A stretch of DNA of 64,000 nt from Clostridia bacterium (GTDB lineage: Bacteria; Bacillota; Clostridia; Acetivibrionales; JAFADI01), in assembly GCA_026418695.1 (NCBI GenBank), contig JAOAAU010000052.1:1-64000 (forward strand), written 5' to 3'. Under the pieces are notes generated by a model. That model saw only the letters and a program-made list of their open reading frames with translations, was not told the DNA's origin and ran no database searches. A program made the translations under genes and the position numbers. Numbering within the stretch: the first letter of the stretch is position 1; every line of letters starts with the position of its first letter. This document shows positions 43,404-53,008 of the stretch, in pieces.

Positions 43404-43835
43404 ATGTTAGTTAAACAGATTTCCGTATTCCTTGAAAACAAATCCGGAAGGCTCGCTGAGGTTACCAAGATTCTGGGGGAAAATGAAATCAACATCAGTG
43501 CCCTATCCATTGCGGATACTACTGATTTCGGGATTTTGAGGCTCATCGTCAACAATCCTGAAAAGGCTGAAGCAGCATTAAAAGACAACGGCTTCACCGT
43601 TAGCTGCACCAGTGTCATTGCCATTGGCGTAAGCGATCAACCGGGCGGATTGTCCGTTGCACTGGATATTCTCGATAAAGAATCCATTGGAATCGAGTAC
43701 ATGTATGCTTTTGTCGGCAGACCTGGTGATGAAGCTTATGTTATTCTCAGAGTCGAAGAGCCGGATCGGGCGATCGAGGTGCTTACAAAGAAGGATATCA
43801 AAGTTTTATCCTCCAGTGCAGTTTATGAGCTTTAA
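43404..43835 (+). CDS. Tandem ACT-domain protein
   Basis: A 143-residue protein of two ACT domains (residues about 2-66 and 70-140), the first starting QISVFLENKSGRLAEVTKIL. ACT domains bind amino acids and often regulate enzymes. This type accompanies iorAB/paaK genes widely, and may sense aromatic amino acids. No catalytic domain is attached. GGAGGAG lies before the ATG. Confidence 0.85.
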   Translation: MLVKQISVFLENKSGRLAEVTKILGENEINISALSIADTTDFGILRLIVNNPEKAEAALKDNGFTVSCTSVIAIGVSDQPGGLSVALDILDKESIGIEYMYAFVGRPGDEAYVILRVEEPDRAIEVLTKKDIKVLSSSAVYEL

Positions 43836-43928
43836 TGTGAGAAGATAAGCTCTTCTCCGTGGAGAATATCAGACAAAATCCTACCCTGGTCGTAAAATAT
43901 AGTAAATCGATTTTATGAGGGGATATTT

Positions 43929-44126
43929 ATGGATAGAAGATTATATTTATCTGATGCGGATAAAAAGATCGGCGGCGTTTGCGGCGGTATCGGAGAATAT
44001 TTCAATATTGATCCGACCATCATCCGGCTTCTGGCTGTGATCTTTACATTTATGAGCGTTGGAACCGGGCTGATTGCATATTTTGTTGCATGGGCCATCA
44101 TTCCAAGCAGACCGAACCGGTTTTAA
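43929..44126 (+). CDS. PspC domain protein
   Basis: A 65-residue PspC-type membrane protein: RLYLSDADKKIGGVCGGIGE then YFNIDPTIIRLLAVIFTFMS, with one or two membrane segments at the C-terminus. PspC proteins in proteobacteria sense membrane stress with PspB; small clostridial copies stand alone and their role is not known. GAGGGG precedes the ATG. A strong terminator follows. Confidence 0.88.
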   Translation: MDRRLYLSDADKKIGGVCGGIGEYFNIDPTIIRLLAVIFTFMSVGTGLIAYFVAWAIIPSRPNRF

Positions 44127-44139
44127 ACTGAACTTTCAG

Positions 44140-44173
44140 AAAGCTATGTAATTCATATTACATAGCTTTTTTC
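44140..44173 (+). terminator. Terminator after the PspC gene
   Basis: A perfect 13-base stem (44140-44152 with 44157-44169), loop TCAT, followed by a T run. Confidence 0.88.
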
Positions 44174-44291
44174 GTGATGATCAACAAAAACTGTTCAAGT
44201 AATTCCAAATAGTATCCAGTTTATCAAGCAGATAGGTTTATGCATCAACAAGAATCCAATGCGGATGAAGTATTGAAATATAAATTCTTAT

Positions 44292-44319
44292 TTGCCAAGG
44301 GTTTGATTTATGTTAAAAT
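44292..44319 (+). promoter_or_regulatory. Predicted promoter of smc
   Basis: TTGCCA (44292-44297), a 16-base spacer and TGTTAAAAT, an extended -10 (44314-44319), 44 bases before the smc start. Confidence 0.5.
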
Positions 44320-44362
44320 TATTTAGAGTTTATTTAATATGAAGTATTACGGGGTGTAGGAT

Positions 44363-47300
44363 TTGTATTTAAAAAAGCTTGAGATACAAGGTTTCAAATC
44401 ATTTGCAGACAAAATCAACCTGGATTTCAATTCAGGGATTACCTCTGTTGTCGGACCCAATGGAAGCGGTAAGAGCAATATTGCTGATTCCGTGCGATGG
44501 GTTTTGGGGGAACAAAGTGCCAAAACTTTAAGAGGCGCAAAAATGGAGGATGTTATTTTTGCAGGAACAGAACACAGAAAACCCCTGGGGTTTGCTGAGG
44601 TTTCCCTGACCATAGATAATTCCGACAGCACCCTTCCTGTGGATTATACGGAAGTAACTGTAACTCGACGTGTCTACCGCTCTGGAGAAAGTGAATATTT
44701 TATCAACAAGACGTCCTGTCGTCTTAGAGACATTCATGAGCTGTTTTTAGATACCGGTATCGGAAAAGACGGCTACTCCATCATTGGACAGGGACGTGTT
44801 GATGAGATCTTAAGTACAAAGTCAGAAGACCGCCGTCATATCTTTGAAGAAGCTTCCGGAATCATGAAGTACAAGGTAAGAAAACTCGAAGCCGAGAAAA
44901 AGCTGGATCAGACTAAGCAGAATCTGGTCCGAATCAACGATATCATCAATGAACTTGAAAATCAGCTGGAACCCTTGGGACAGCAGGCTGAAGTTGCAAA
45001 GAAATACCTGAACCTCCGTGAGAATTTGAAAGAACTCGAAGTCAATGTTTATATAGAAAACATCTCAAAATTCAAGGAAAAGCTGAAGGAACTGGAAGAA
45101 CAATACGGGACCATCCGTGAGAATATCGAGGGTGAAAACAGGAAACTTGAAGATATTACCGTTAAAAACAAGCAAAAGACCGAGCTTATGAAAAGTCTTG
45201 AAGAAAAGCTGGAAGCTTCACGGCAGGAGTTCTACGGTCTCGAAGGGAATCTCGAAAGATGCAATTCCGAGATCAAGCTGAACGAAGAAAAGATCAGCAA
45301 TTTAAACCAGAATATTGCCAGAATCGATTCGGAAATTGCTGAAATCAATATGAAGGCGGAAGAGCTTTCCAAAGAGGAACAAACCAAACAGAAGAGAATT
45401 GCTTACCTCAACGAAAAGCTGAATGATTATTCCATCAAGCTGACAGAATACGAAAAGCAGATGGAAGCGATCCTTGCTACTCTTGATGAAAATGAAAGAT
45501 ATATAGAGAACTTGAAGTCCAGTATCATGGACAAGCTGGACATTATGTCCGATAAGAAGACACAGATCAATAATGTCAAGTCCCACATGGAAAACCTAAA
45601 AAAACGGCATAACAGTATTCATAATGATGTTTACCTTCTGACCTTGGAAAAGGACAAGGAAGGAATGAAAAAGGAAGATCTGGCTGAAAATATCCGGAAG
45701 ACCAAGGAAGAGCTAAAATACTCAAAGTCCAAAGCGGAAGAACTGGGGAAAGAAAAAAAAGAGCTCGAAACAAGCCTGGATGAAAACAGGAAAATCGAAA
45801 ACAAGGTGAAGTCGGATATACAGTTTAAACTCTCGCGCCAAAAAATGCTTCAGGATATGGAAAAGAACCTGGAAGGATATAATCGAAGCGTTCGAGAGGT
45901 GCTGCAAGCATGCCGGCAGTCGCCGGACCTTGGAAAAGGGATCTATGGCGCTTTGGCACAGTTGATCACCGTTGACAAGAAATATGAGACAGCCATCGAA
46001 ATGTCCTTGGGCGGTGCGCTGCAAAATATAGTAACCAATACGGAAGAAGACGCAAAGAAGGCGATTGAATATTTAAAGAGGAATCGTTTAGGAAGAGCGA
46101 CCTTCCTGCCGATCAGTGCAGTAAATGGAAAGAGCTTTGAAGGAAACCTTCTAAGGGATATCAAATCCCAAGAAGGTTTCTGCGGTGTGGGTTCGGACCT
46201 GGTAGAATGCAATTCCAAATTCTCAGGGATTGTTTTAAGTCTTCTCGGAAGGGTTGTCGTTGTTGAAAACCTGGATGCAGGAATAAGGATTGCAAAGAAA
46301 TTCGGTTACAGCTTCAGAATAGTTACGCTGGAGGGAGATATTCTCAGCACCAGCGGTTCTATGTCCGGCGGAAGTGTTGAGAACAAAGGCCCGGGTATCC
46401 TGAGCAGAAACAGGGAAATACAGGAATTATATGATGAAGTCGAGAAATTAAAGCTCCAGGAAAAAGATGTGGATGAGAAGATTAAAACCATCATTTCCAT
46501 GCTGGAAGAAGTAACCGCTGAAATCTTGCAGGAAGAGGAAAAGATCAAGAACAACGAACTGATCCGAATCCGTGATGAAAGCCACCTTGCTCAAATAGAA
46601 GAAAACATCAAAAAATGTGAAGCAAAGATGGAGATGCTGAAACAGGAACAGGAACAGCTGACAAGACAGGAAGCCGAAACAGCCGTTGAGCTTCAGAAGT
46701 ATGAAAGGGAACTGAATGATATCGAAGCCAATATCGCAGAGACAAAGAGGATTATCGCCGAGCATCAGGAAAAGCATAAAGAGGATCAATCCGTCCGTGA
46801 TGCGCTGCACAATGATATCACTGACTTTAAAATCTCCGTGAATTCTTTTGTTGAAAGCCTGGAATCCGTGAAGGAATCACTGGAAAGAATCACGGGAGAT
46901 AAAGATGCACTGGAAAAGAGTATTAACAGGAAAAATAGTGAAAAAATAAGGAACAGGGAAGAAATTCAATCCCTGAATGAAAAAAACGAAGGCCTGCGGC
47001 ATATCATTAAAGGCTTTGAAGAAGAAAAGACCGGGAAAACCCTGGAGATCGACAGGATCAGCGAAGAACGGAAAGTCCTTGAAGAAGAACTTTTCGATAC
47101 CGTCAACCTGATCAATGACATCAATAAGAATATTGTGCTGCTGCAGGAAGAATATAACCGAATTGAAGTAAAAAGAGCAAAATTCGAATCCGAAATGGAA
47201 GCCATCCAGAACCGGATGTGGGATGAATACGAACTTACCTATACCAATGCGCTGGAGTTGAAAAAGGATATCGGAAGCATCCCCCAGGCCCAAAAGAAGA

Positions 47301-47935
47301 TTAATGAGTACCGGAGCGAAATCAAGGAACTGGGACCTGTCAATGTGGCTGCCATCGAAGAGTATATCAAAACCAAGGAACGTTATGAATTCATGTCCCA
47401 CCAGAGAAACGACATGGAACAGGCGGAGGAAAAGCTTCAAAGAGTGATCGGAGAAATGACCTCCATCATGAAAAAGCAGTTTATGGAGCAGTTCAACCTG
47501 ATCAACTTCAACTTCAACAAGGTCTTTAAAGAGCTTTTTGATGGCGGAAGAGCAGAGTTGATCCTGGTCGACAAGGATAATGTACTTGAAAGCGGGATTG
47601 AGATCGAGGTGCAGCCTCCCGGAAAGAAACTGCAGAACATGATGCTGCTTTCCGGTGGAGAAAGAGCATTTACAGCCATAGCGCTGCTGTTTGCCATTCT
47701 TCGTCTGCGGCCGACACCTTTTTGTATTTTGGACGAAATTGAAGCAGCGTTGGATGATGCGAATGTATACCGGTTTGCAGACTATATCCGTCGGTTTACG
47801 GAGCAAACCCAGTTCATCATGGTTACTCACAGAAAGGGTACCATGGAAGCTGCCAATACTTTGTATGGGGTAACCATGGAAGAGCATGGGGTATCCAAGA
47901 TCATTTCCATGAAAATGGGCGAGAAGGCCAGCTAA
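44363..47935 (+). CDS. smc: Chromosome segregation protein SMC
   Basis: The 1190-residue ATPase of bacterial condensin. Walker A is GPNGSGKSNI near residues 32-41; two long coiled coils (about 170-500 and 670-1000) flank the hinge (IYGALAQLITVDKKYETAIE onward, about 520-640); the C-terminal head has the signature LLSGGERAFTAIALLFAIL and Walker B FCILDEIEAALDD. Its partners ScpA and ScpB are encoded at 1764-3122. The start is TTG, with GGGGTGTAGG upstream. ftsY follows 22 bases later, a conserved pair. Confidence 0.97.
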   Translation: MYLKKLEIQGFKSFADKINLDFNSGITSVVGPNGSGKSNIADSVRWVLGEQSAKTLRGAKMEDVIFAGTEHRKPLGFAEVSLTIDNSDSTLPVDYTEVTVTRRVYRSGESEYFINKTSCRLRDIHELFLDTGIGKDGYSIIGQGRVDEILSTKSEDRRHIFEEASGIMKYKVRKLEAEKKLDQTKQNLVRINDIINELENQLEPLGQQAEVAKKYLNLRENLKELEVNVYIENISKFKEKLKELEEQYGTIRENIEGENRKLEDITVKNKQKTELMKSLEEKLEASRQEFYGLEGNLERCNSEIKLNEEKISNLNQNIARIDSEIAEINMKAEELSKEEQTKQKRIAYLNEKLNDYSIKLTEYEKQMEAILATLDENERYIENLKSSIMDKLDIMSDKKTQINNVKSHMENLKKRHNSIHNDVYLLTLEKDKEGMKKEDLAENIRKTKEELKYSKSKAEELGKEKKELETSLDENRKIENKVKSDIQFKLSRQKMLQDMEKNLEGYNRSVREVLQACRQSPDLGKGIYGALAQLITVDKKYETAIEMSLGGALQNIVTNTEEDAKKAIEYLKRNRLGRATFLPISAVNGKSFEGNLLRDIKSQEGFCGVGSDLVECNSKFSGIVLSLLGRVVVVENLDAGIRIAKKFGYSFRIVTLEGDILSTSGSMSGGSVENKGPGILSRNREIQELYDEVEKLKLQEKDVDEKIKTIISMLEEVTAEILQEEEKIKNNELIRIRDESHLAQIEENIKKCEAKMEMLKQEQEQLTRQEAETAVELQKYERELNDIEANIAETKRIIAEHQEKHKEDQSVRDALHNDITDFKISVNSFVESLESVKESLERITGDKDALEKSINRKNSEKIRNREEIQSLNEKNEGLRHIIKGFEEEKTGKTLEIDRISEERKVLEEELFDTVNLINDINKNIVLLQEEYNRIEVKRAKFESEMEAIQNRMWDEYELTYTNALELKKDIGSIPQAQKKINEYRSEIKELGPVNVAAIEEYIKTKERYEFMSHQRNDMEQAEEKLQRVIGEMTSIMKKQFMEQFNLINFNFNKVFKELFDGGRAELILVDKDNVLESGIEIEVQPPGKKLQNMMLLSGGERAFTAIALLFAILRLRPTPFCILDEIEAALDDANVYRFADYIRRFTEQTQFIMVTHRKGTMEAANTLYGVTMEEHGVSKIISMKMGEKAS

Positions 47936-47957
47936 AATAAGAAAACGGAGGAAAACT

Positions 47958-48866
47958 ATGGGCTTTTTTGACAGACTGAAGGAAGGACTACAGAAAACAA
48001 GAAAAGGGATTACCGAAAAAATAGATCAGGTACTGGTTTCTTTTGGAAAGATTGATGACGAGCTGTTTGAAGAACTGGAAGAAATTCTGATCACATCCGA
48101 TATCGGTATTGAGACCTCCATGAAGATTATTGAAGATCTCAAAAAGAAAGTTAAAGAGAACAAGCTGACAGATCCGAGCTCCATCAAGAAGCTCTTGAAA
48201 GAGGAACTGATTCAGATACTGACGGAAAATGAATCCGAACTCAATATTGCAAACTCTCCTTGTGTAATTACTGTCATTGGAGTCAATGGAGTTGGTAAAA
48301 CCACCTCCATCGGAAAAATAGCAAATCTGATCAAGCAAAAGAATAAAAAAGTCATCATGGCGGCAGCGGATACCTTTAGAGCCGCGGCGATTGATCAGCT
48401 GGAAATCTGGGCGAATAGGGTTGGCGTGGATATTATCAAGCAGTCTGAAGGATCTGATCCTGCAGCCGTTGTTTTCGATGCAGTCCAGGCAGCCAAGGCA
48501 AGAAAGATTGATGTTTTGATTTGCGATACTGCCGGTAGGCTTCACACGAAAAAGAACTTAATGGAAGAGTTAAAAAAGGTATCCAAAGTTATTGACCGTG
48601 AACTTCCCGGAGCAGCCAGAGAAACACTGCTTGTTTTGGATGCAACCACAGGACAGAATGCTATATCCCAGGCAAAAACCTTCAGTGAAGTCGCGGATAT
48701 TACAGGGATTGTTCTTACTAAACTGGATGGAACTGCGAAAGGCGGTATTGTCATAGCTATCAAGTCTGAACTGAAAATTCCTGTAAAGCTGATCGGAGTC
48801 GGAGAAAAAATGGAAGATCTTCAGAGGTTCGATGCGAAGGAATTCGTCGAAGCGTTGTTTGAATAA
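47958..48866 (+). CDS. ftsY: Signal recognition particle receptor FtsY
   Basis: The 302-residue SRP receptor GTPase that docks ribosomes carrying membrane proteins at the membrane. An N-domain helical bundle (GLQKTRKGITEKIDQVL) precedes the G domain: GVNGVGKTTSIGKIA (G1), DTFRAAAIDQL (insertion box), DTAGRLHTKKNLMEEL (G3), TKLDGTAKGG (G4). It lacks the long acidic N-terminal region of E. coli FtsY, as usual in Firmicutes. GGAGG lies before the ATG. It forms a pair with smc. Confidence 0.96.
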   Translation: MGFFDRLKEGLQKTRKGITEKIDQVLVSFGKIDDELFEELEEILITSDIGIETSMKIIEDLKKKVKENKLTDPSSIKKLLKEELIQILTENESELNIANSPCVITVIGVNGVGKTTSIGKIANLIKQKNKKVIMAAADTFRAAAIDQLEIWANRVGVDIIKQSEGSDPAAVVFDAVQAAKARKIDVLICDTAGRLHTKKNLMEELKKVSKVIDRELPGAARETLLVLDATTGQNAISQAKTFSEVADITGIVLTKLDGTAKGGIVIAIKSELKIPVKLIGVGEKMEDLQRFDAKEFVEALFE

Positions 48867-48980
48867 GAATTTTCTTGTGTATACTTTTAGGATAACAACT
48901 GCGAATGAACAGCAGCGGGAAGAGATAGTCTGAATCATTCTTCCCATGAATATTGTATAGAGATCGGGGAGGTTTCTTCC

Positions 48981-49394
48981 ATGAAGTTTCATACAGAATA
49001 TTTATATTTTGATACTAAAAAGAGAAGAGAGTATATCAATATTACCTCCAGGGTTGAGGATGCCCTCCATAAGAGCGGAATTAAGGAAGGGATGGTTCTT
49101 GTTTCGGCTGCCCACATTACTGCAGGGGTTTATATCAATGATGCTGAAGACGGCATCGTTCAAGATATCGATGAACTGCTTGAAAGACTTGCTCCCTATC
49201 GGGCGGACTACAAACACCACAGAACCGGAGAGGATAACGGGGATAGTCATCTGAAAAATATTTTGATAGGTCATCAGGTCATTGTACCTGTTACCAGCGG
49301 AAAGTTGGATCTGGGTCCCTGGCAGCAGGTTTATTACGCTGAATTCGACGGTCAGAGAAGAAAAAAACTGATCATCAAGGTGATGGGCGAATAA
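48981..49394 (+). CDS. YjbQ family protein (secondary thiamine-phosphate synthase type)
   Basis: A 137-residue UPF0047/YjbQ protein: [20 protein letters not shown] then [20 protein letters not shown] and [20 protein letters not shown]. Family members show weak thiamine-phosphate synthase activity in E. coli, but the physiological role is uncertain. GGGGAGG lies before the ATG. The gap after ftsY contains a GGGAAGA/TCTTCCC stem. Confidence 0.9.
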   Translation: MKFHTEYLYFDTKKRREYINITSRVEDALHKSGIKEGMVLVSAAHITAGVYINDAEDGIVQDIDELLERLAPYRADYKHHRTGEDNGDSHLKNILIGHQVIVPVTSGKLDLGPWQQVYYAEFDGQRRKKLIIKVMGE

Positions 49395-49407
49395 GGAGTC
49401 GTGATTT

Positions 49408-52128
49408 ATGATTTATGATTTTGAAAAAGAAAAAGGGATGAAAAAAATTAAAAATACTATACTTTTTGCTGCTTTTATTGCCCTAGTTCTTGCTGCTGTC
49501 ATTCTTGGCAGCAGTATCTATATGGACGTTCTGCAGCTTAATGAAATCGGAGACTTTTCCGGGGTCTATATCACCAATATCCTTTATAAAGCGGCTTCTT
49601 CAGCAATCGTATTTGTTTTGATGTTCGTTATATTAAGTTTGACCAATGTTTTTATCAAGAAAAACATCAACCGGTACTTCAAGGAGAACGCCCTTCCAGT
49701 AAGGAAGCTGCCTAATTTTTCTGTAGCGGCGGTTGTTTCCTTGATCGGAGCATTTTTAAGCAAAGAACTGTTTTATCAAAAGGCTTTGAATTATATCCAT
49801 GCCATAGACTTCGGTAAAACTGATCCGCTGTTTAACGCAGATATCGGTTACTATGTATTTCAAAGGCCTTTATTAATGGCGTTATATGACTTCCTGTCTT
49901 TGTTTTGGCTTTTTGTGATTGCATATACCGTAGCGTATTATCTATTTACTTTGTTTTTAACATTTAATAATGTTACAGTGAACGATTTGAAGATTAAGAC
50001 GATATTAAGGCACAACCTGATCAATATCTCGATATTCTTCATTATTAAGGCTCTGGGATACAAGTTCCAGATGGAAAGCGTTCTGTACTCCAGTTTTATC
50101 AATGTTACAGGAGCGGGATATGTCGATGTCAACGTTTGGTTGAATTACTTCAGAGTGGCTCCTATACTGATTTTGGTGATCGTAATCCTGACCTTTTTCC
50201 TGATTACCAAAGGTCAGCTAAGAAAAGCGGCCTATACGATTGCGCTTTTCCCAGCAGTATGGCTGATTGTTGCCGTAGCTTCCGGAATGGTTCAGGGTTT
50301 TGTCGTCAAGCCCAATGAGATTAATTTGGAAAGTCAATATTTGCGGAACAATATGATTAAAACCAGAGAGGCCTATGGACTGGATAAGGTTAAAAGCGCG
50401 GAATTTCCGGCAATGCAGGACCTGTCACCTGAAATTATCAACAGGAATCTTGATACAAAGAACAATATCCGTGTTGTAGATTATAGGGCGACCCTGGACA
50501 GTAATGTACAGCTTCAGAGCAACACTAATTTTTATAGCTTTTTTGACGGGGATATCATCAATTATACGATTAACGGCAAGGAATCACCGGTTCTCATTAC
50601 AGCCAGAGAAATAGATAAAAACAGGCTTCCTGAAAAATCCTACGTGAATACCATGTTTAAATATACCCATGGTTACGGTGTTGTGATCAACCCGATCAAC
50701 CGGCTGACTTCACAAGGACAGGTTGAATATATCCTCAGCGGACTGCGGATGAATTCAGTAGATCCGAATTTAAAAGTAAATGAACCAAGGATCTATTATG
50801 GAGAGCTGACTAAGGATCATGTCATTGTGAATGCCGCGAATAACCTTAAGGAAATAGATTATGACGGCAATACGGAATGGTCTTATACGGGGAAAGGCGG
50901 AGTAAAGCTCAGCTTCCTGAACAAGCTGCTGTTTGCTGCGAAGTATGGTGATTTCAATCTGCTGATTTCCGGATATGTTTCTCCGGATTCAAAATTGCTT
51001 TTGAACCGACAGATTGTCCAAAGAGCACAAATGGCCCTTCCTTTCCTTAGAATCGATAATGATCCGTATATTATTGTTGGTGATGACGGCATGTTGAAAT
51101 GGGTGATAGACGCGTATACAACCACAAACAATTATCCATATTCACAAAGAATTGCAGACTTCAATTACATTCGTAATTCTGCCAAAGTAGTTGTTGACGC
51201 CTATAACGGGACTGTAAGCTGTCATATCATCGACAGACAAGACCCCATCATCCTGGCTTATGAAAAAATCTATCCCGAGGCGTTTTCAAAAGATCCGTTA
51301 CCTAAGGATGTAGCAATGCACTCAAGATATCCTGAATATTTATTCAAGCTGCAGACTGAGCTATTGAGACGATACCATCTGGATCCAAATGCAAACGCCC
51401 AGAATGTATCCACTTTCTATAGTAAAAACGATTACTGGGATATCGCAAAGTATTCGGCCAATGTTGAAGCAGGGACGTCAAGAGGACCAGGAAATGAGGA
51501 AAAACTGGATATTGAACCATATTATAATATGATCAAGCTGCCTCTGGAAACCGGTGACAGGGAAGAATTGATCCTGATGCGGCCCTACACCCCTTCACAA
51601 AAGGATAACATGGTATCCTGGCTGGCCGTCAGAAACTCAGCCGAGAATTACGGTGAGCTGATTTTGTTCAACTTCCCGAAGAATACAAATATTTTCGGTC
51701 CATATCAGGTAGATATCAAGATATCCCAGATTGACAAGGTTTCCAAGGATATTTCTCTGTGGAATCAAAGCGGTTCCAGTGTATTTAAAGGAAATCTGCT
51801 GGTCATTCCCATAGAGAACAGTGTTCTCTATGTAGAGCCGATTTATATCAAATCCTCCGGAACGTCGACCATCCCTGAAGTAAGGGAAATCGTAGTGGGA
51901 TACCAAAAAGGGGATGAGTTTAAATTTGGAATCGGACCGGACCTGGACAGCGCTTTAAATGATTTGTTTGCAGGGATGATCAAAACTCCGGCCAATGTGG
52001 CTAAGCCGCCGGCGCCGGATATCAAGCCGGAAGATGCAAAAACCATTGAGGATATCCGCTCTAAATATAATGAACTGAGAAAACAGCTGGATGACCTTGG
52101 AAAGCTTCTGGACAATTTAAATCAGTAA
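49408..52128 (+). CDS. UPF0182 family membrane protein
   Basis: A 906-residue UPF0182 (COG1615) protein. The N-terminal third has about seven membrane spans (first FAAFIALVLAAVILGSSIYM); residues about 300-900 form a large outside domain, followed by a proline-rich stretch and a short helical C-terminus (PAPDIKPEDAKTIEDIRSKY). The family is widespread in Clostridia and Actinobacteria, with unknown role. An alternative ATG at 49438 would remove ten residues, but AAGGAG fits ATG 49408. Confidence 0.9.
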   Translation: MIYDFEKEKGMKKIKNTILFAAFIALVLAAVILGSSIYMDVLQLNEIGDFSGVYITNILYKAASSAIVFVLMFVILSLTNVFIKKNINRYFKENALPVRKLPNFSVAAVVSLIGAFLSKELFYQKALNYIHAIDFGKTDPLFNADIGYYVFQRPLLMALYDFLSLFWLFVIAYTVAYYLFTLFLTFNNVTVNDLKIKTILRHNLINISIFFIIKALGYKFQMESVLYSSFINVTGAGYVDVNVWLNYFRVAPILILVIVILTFFLITKGQLRKAAYTIALFPAVWLIVAVASGMVQGFVVKPNEINLESQYLRNNMIKTREAYGLDKVKSAEFPAMQDLSPEIINRNLDTKNNIRVVDYRATLDSNVQLQSNTNFYSFFDGDIINYTINGKESPVLITAREIDKNRLPEKSYVNTMFKYTHGYGVVINPINRLTSQGQVEYILSGLRMNSVDPNLKVNEPRIYYGELTKDHVIVNAANNLKEIDYDGNTEWSYTGKGGVKLSFLNKLLFAAKYGDFNLLISGYVSPDSKLLLNRQIVQRAQMALPFLRIDNDPYIIVGDDGMLKWVIDAYTTTNNYPYSQRIADFNYIRNSAKVVVDAYNGTVSCHIIDRQDPIILAYEKIYPEAFSKDPLPKDVAMHSRYPEYLFKLQTELLRRYHLDPNANAQNVSTFYSKNDYWDIAKYSANVEAGTSRGPGNEEKLDIEPYYNMIKLPLETGDREELILMRPYTPSQKDNMVSWLAVRNSAENYGELILFNFPKNTNIFGPYQVDIKISQIDKVSKDISLWNQSGSSVFKGNLLVIPIENSVLYVEPIYIKSSGTSTIPEVREIVVGYQKGDEFKFGIGPDLDSALNDLFAGMIKTPANVAKPPAPDIKPEDAKTIEDIRSKYNELRKQLDDLGKLLDNLNQ

Positions 52129-52158
52129 TTACAATTTGAATCAGTAATCTATATTGAA

Positions 52159-52194
52159 CGCGTAAAAAGGTTTTGAATGTTGCCTTTTTACGCG
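52159..52194 (+). terminator. Terminator after the UPF0182 gene
   Basis: A perfect 12-base stem (CGCGTAAAAAGG at 52159-52170 with CCTTTTTACGCG at 52183-52194). The T run lies inside the 3' arm, with few T after it. Confidence 0.7.
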
Positions 52195-52366
52195 CTTCTA
52201 TTCACTGTTGGCATTTCACGATCAATGATGAATTCTTCAATGAAGGATCGTAATCGAGAATTATATGTGTTTTTCGATAAAAAATATGATAAAATGATAA
52301 CAGCCGAGATGAATTTCGGCTAATAGACAAAAAATTATGAATAATTAAGATAGAGGAGACTAAGAC

Positions 52367-52750
52367 ATGGATATCGTAACAAAAGCAAAAGAGCTGGGAA
52401 AGATGATTGGTGAATCCGAGGAAATGACCAATCTTAAAAAGGCGGAAGCAGGAATCGAGCAAGATCCTAAAGCCGGAACACTGATGAACGATTATAAGCT
52501 GCTTCAGATAGAAATGGTACGAGCAACCAAGGAAAACAGGCCCAAAGATGTAATTGAAGAGATCAAGGGAAGACTCCTTGCCAAACAGGAGGAAATCAAT
52601 CAGTACGAAACCACTTTGTTCTATCTGGAATCCAAAACAAAGTTTGACAAACTGATGAAGAACGTCAATGATGTGATTATCTTCGCGATTTCGGGTGAAG
52701 AACCTTGCTCTCCGCATAAATGCAGTTCCTGTGGCGGCGGATGCAAATAA
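52367..52750 (+). CDS. YlbF/YmcA family protein with a C-terminal cysteine cluster
   Basis: A 127-residue mostly helical protein (residues about 1-105) of the YlbF/YmcA family. In B. subtilis these join YaaT in the RicA/F/T complex, which carries [4Fe-4S] clusters and affects RNase Y and phosphorelay activity. The C-terminal segment here, CSPHKCSSCGGGCK, has five cysteines that could hold a cluster. Its place just before mutS matches the ymcA-mutS neighbourhood of Bacillus. GAGGAG lies before the ATG. Confidence 0.85.
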   Translation: MDIVTKAKELGKMIGESEEMTNLKKAEAGIEQDPKAGTLMNDYKLLQIEMVRATKENRPKDVIEEIKGRLLAKQEEINQYETTLFYLESKTKFDKLMKNVNDVIIFAISGEEPCSPHKCSSCGGGCK

Positions 52751-53000
52751 TAGTGACGAAATAAGAAAGTAGAAAGAATGAAAGTATTAAAGAGTAAAAT
52801 AGGAAAGATGAAATAAAGAGAAAAAGAGGGATAGAAGAAAGAAGAAAAGAAACAAGAAGAAAGAATGAAAGATTAAAAGCGGATTTCAAAGTAATGACTT
52901 GAACTAATTTCTACCATTGATCTTCATCAATTTATAACTTTACTACTATCTTACATTCTTCTTTCTACACTCTTCAATCTTAATTGATAGGAACGAGGTA
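52751..53000 (+). repeat. Polypurine then polypyrimidine spacer before mutS
   Basis: Bases 52755-52880 are almost all A/G, with heptad-like AAGAAAG/TAGAAAG units; 52925-52985 are rich in C/T. No gene is visible. The arrangement could fold back on itself, but I cannot see a perfect long stem. Confidence 0.55.
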
Positions 53001-53008
53001 TTGAATCA

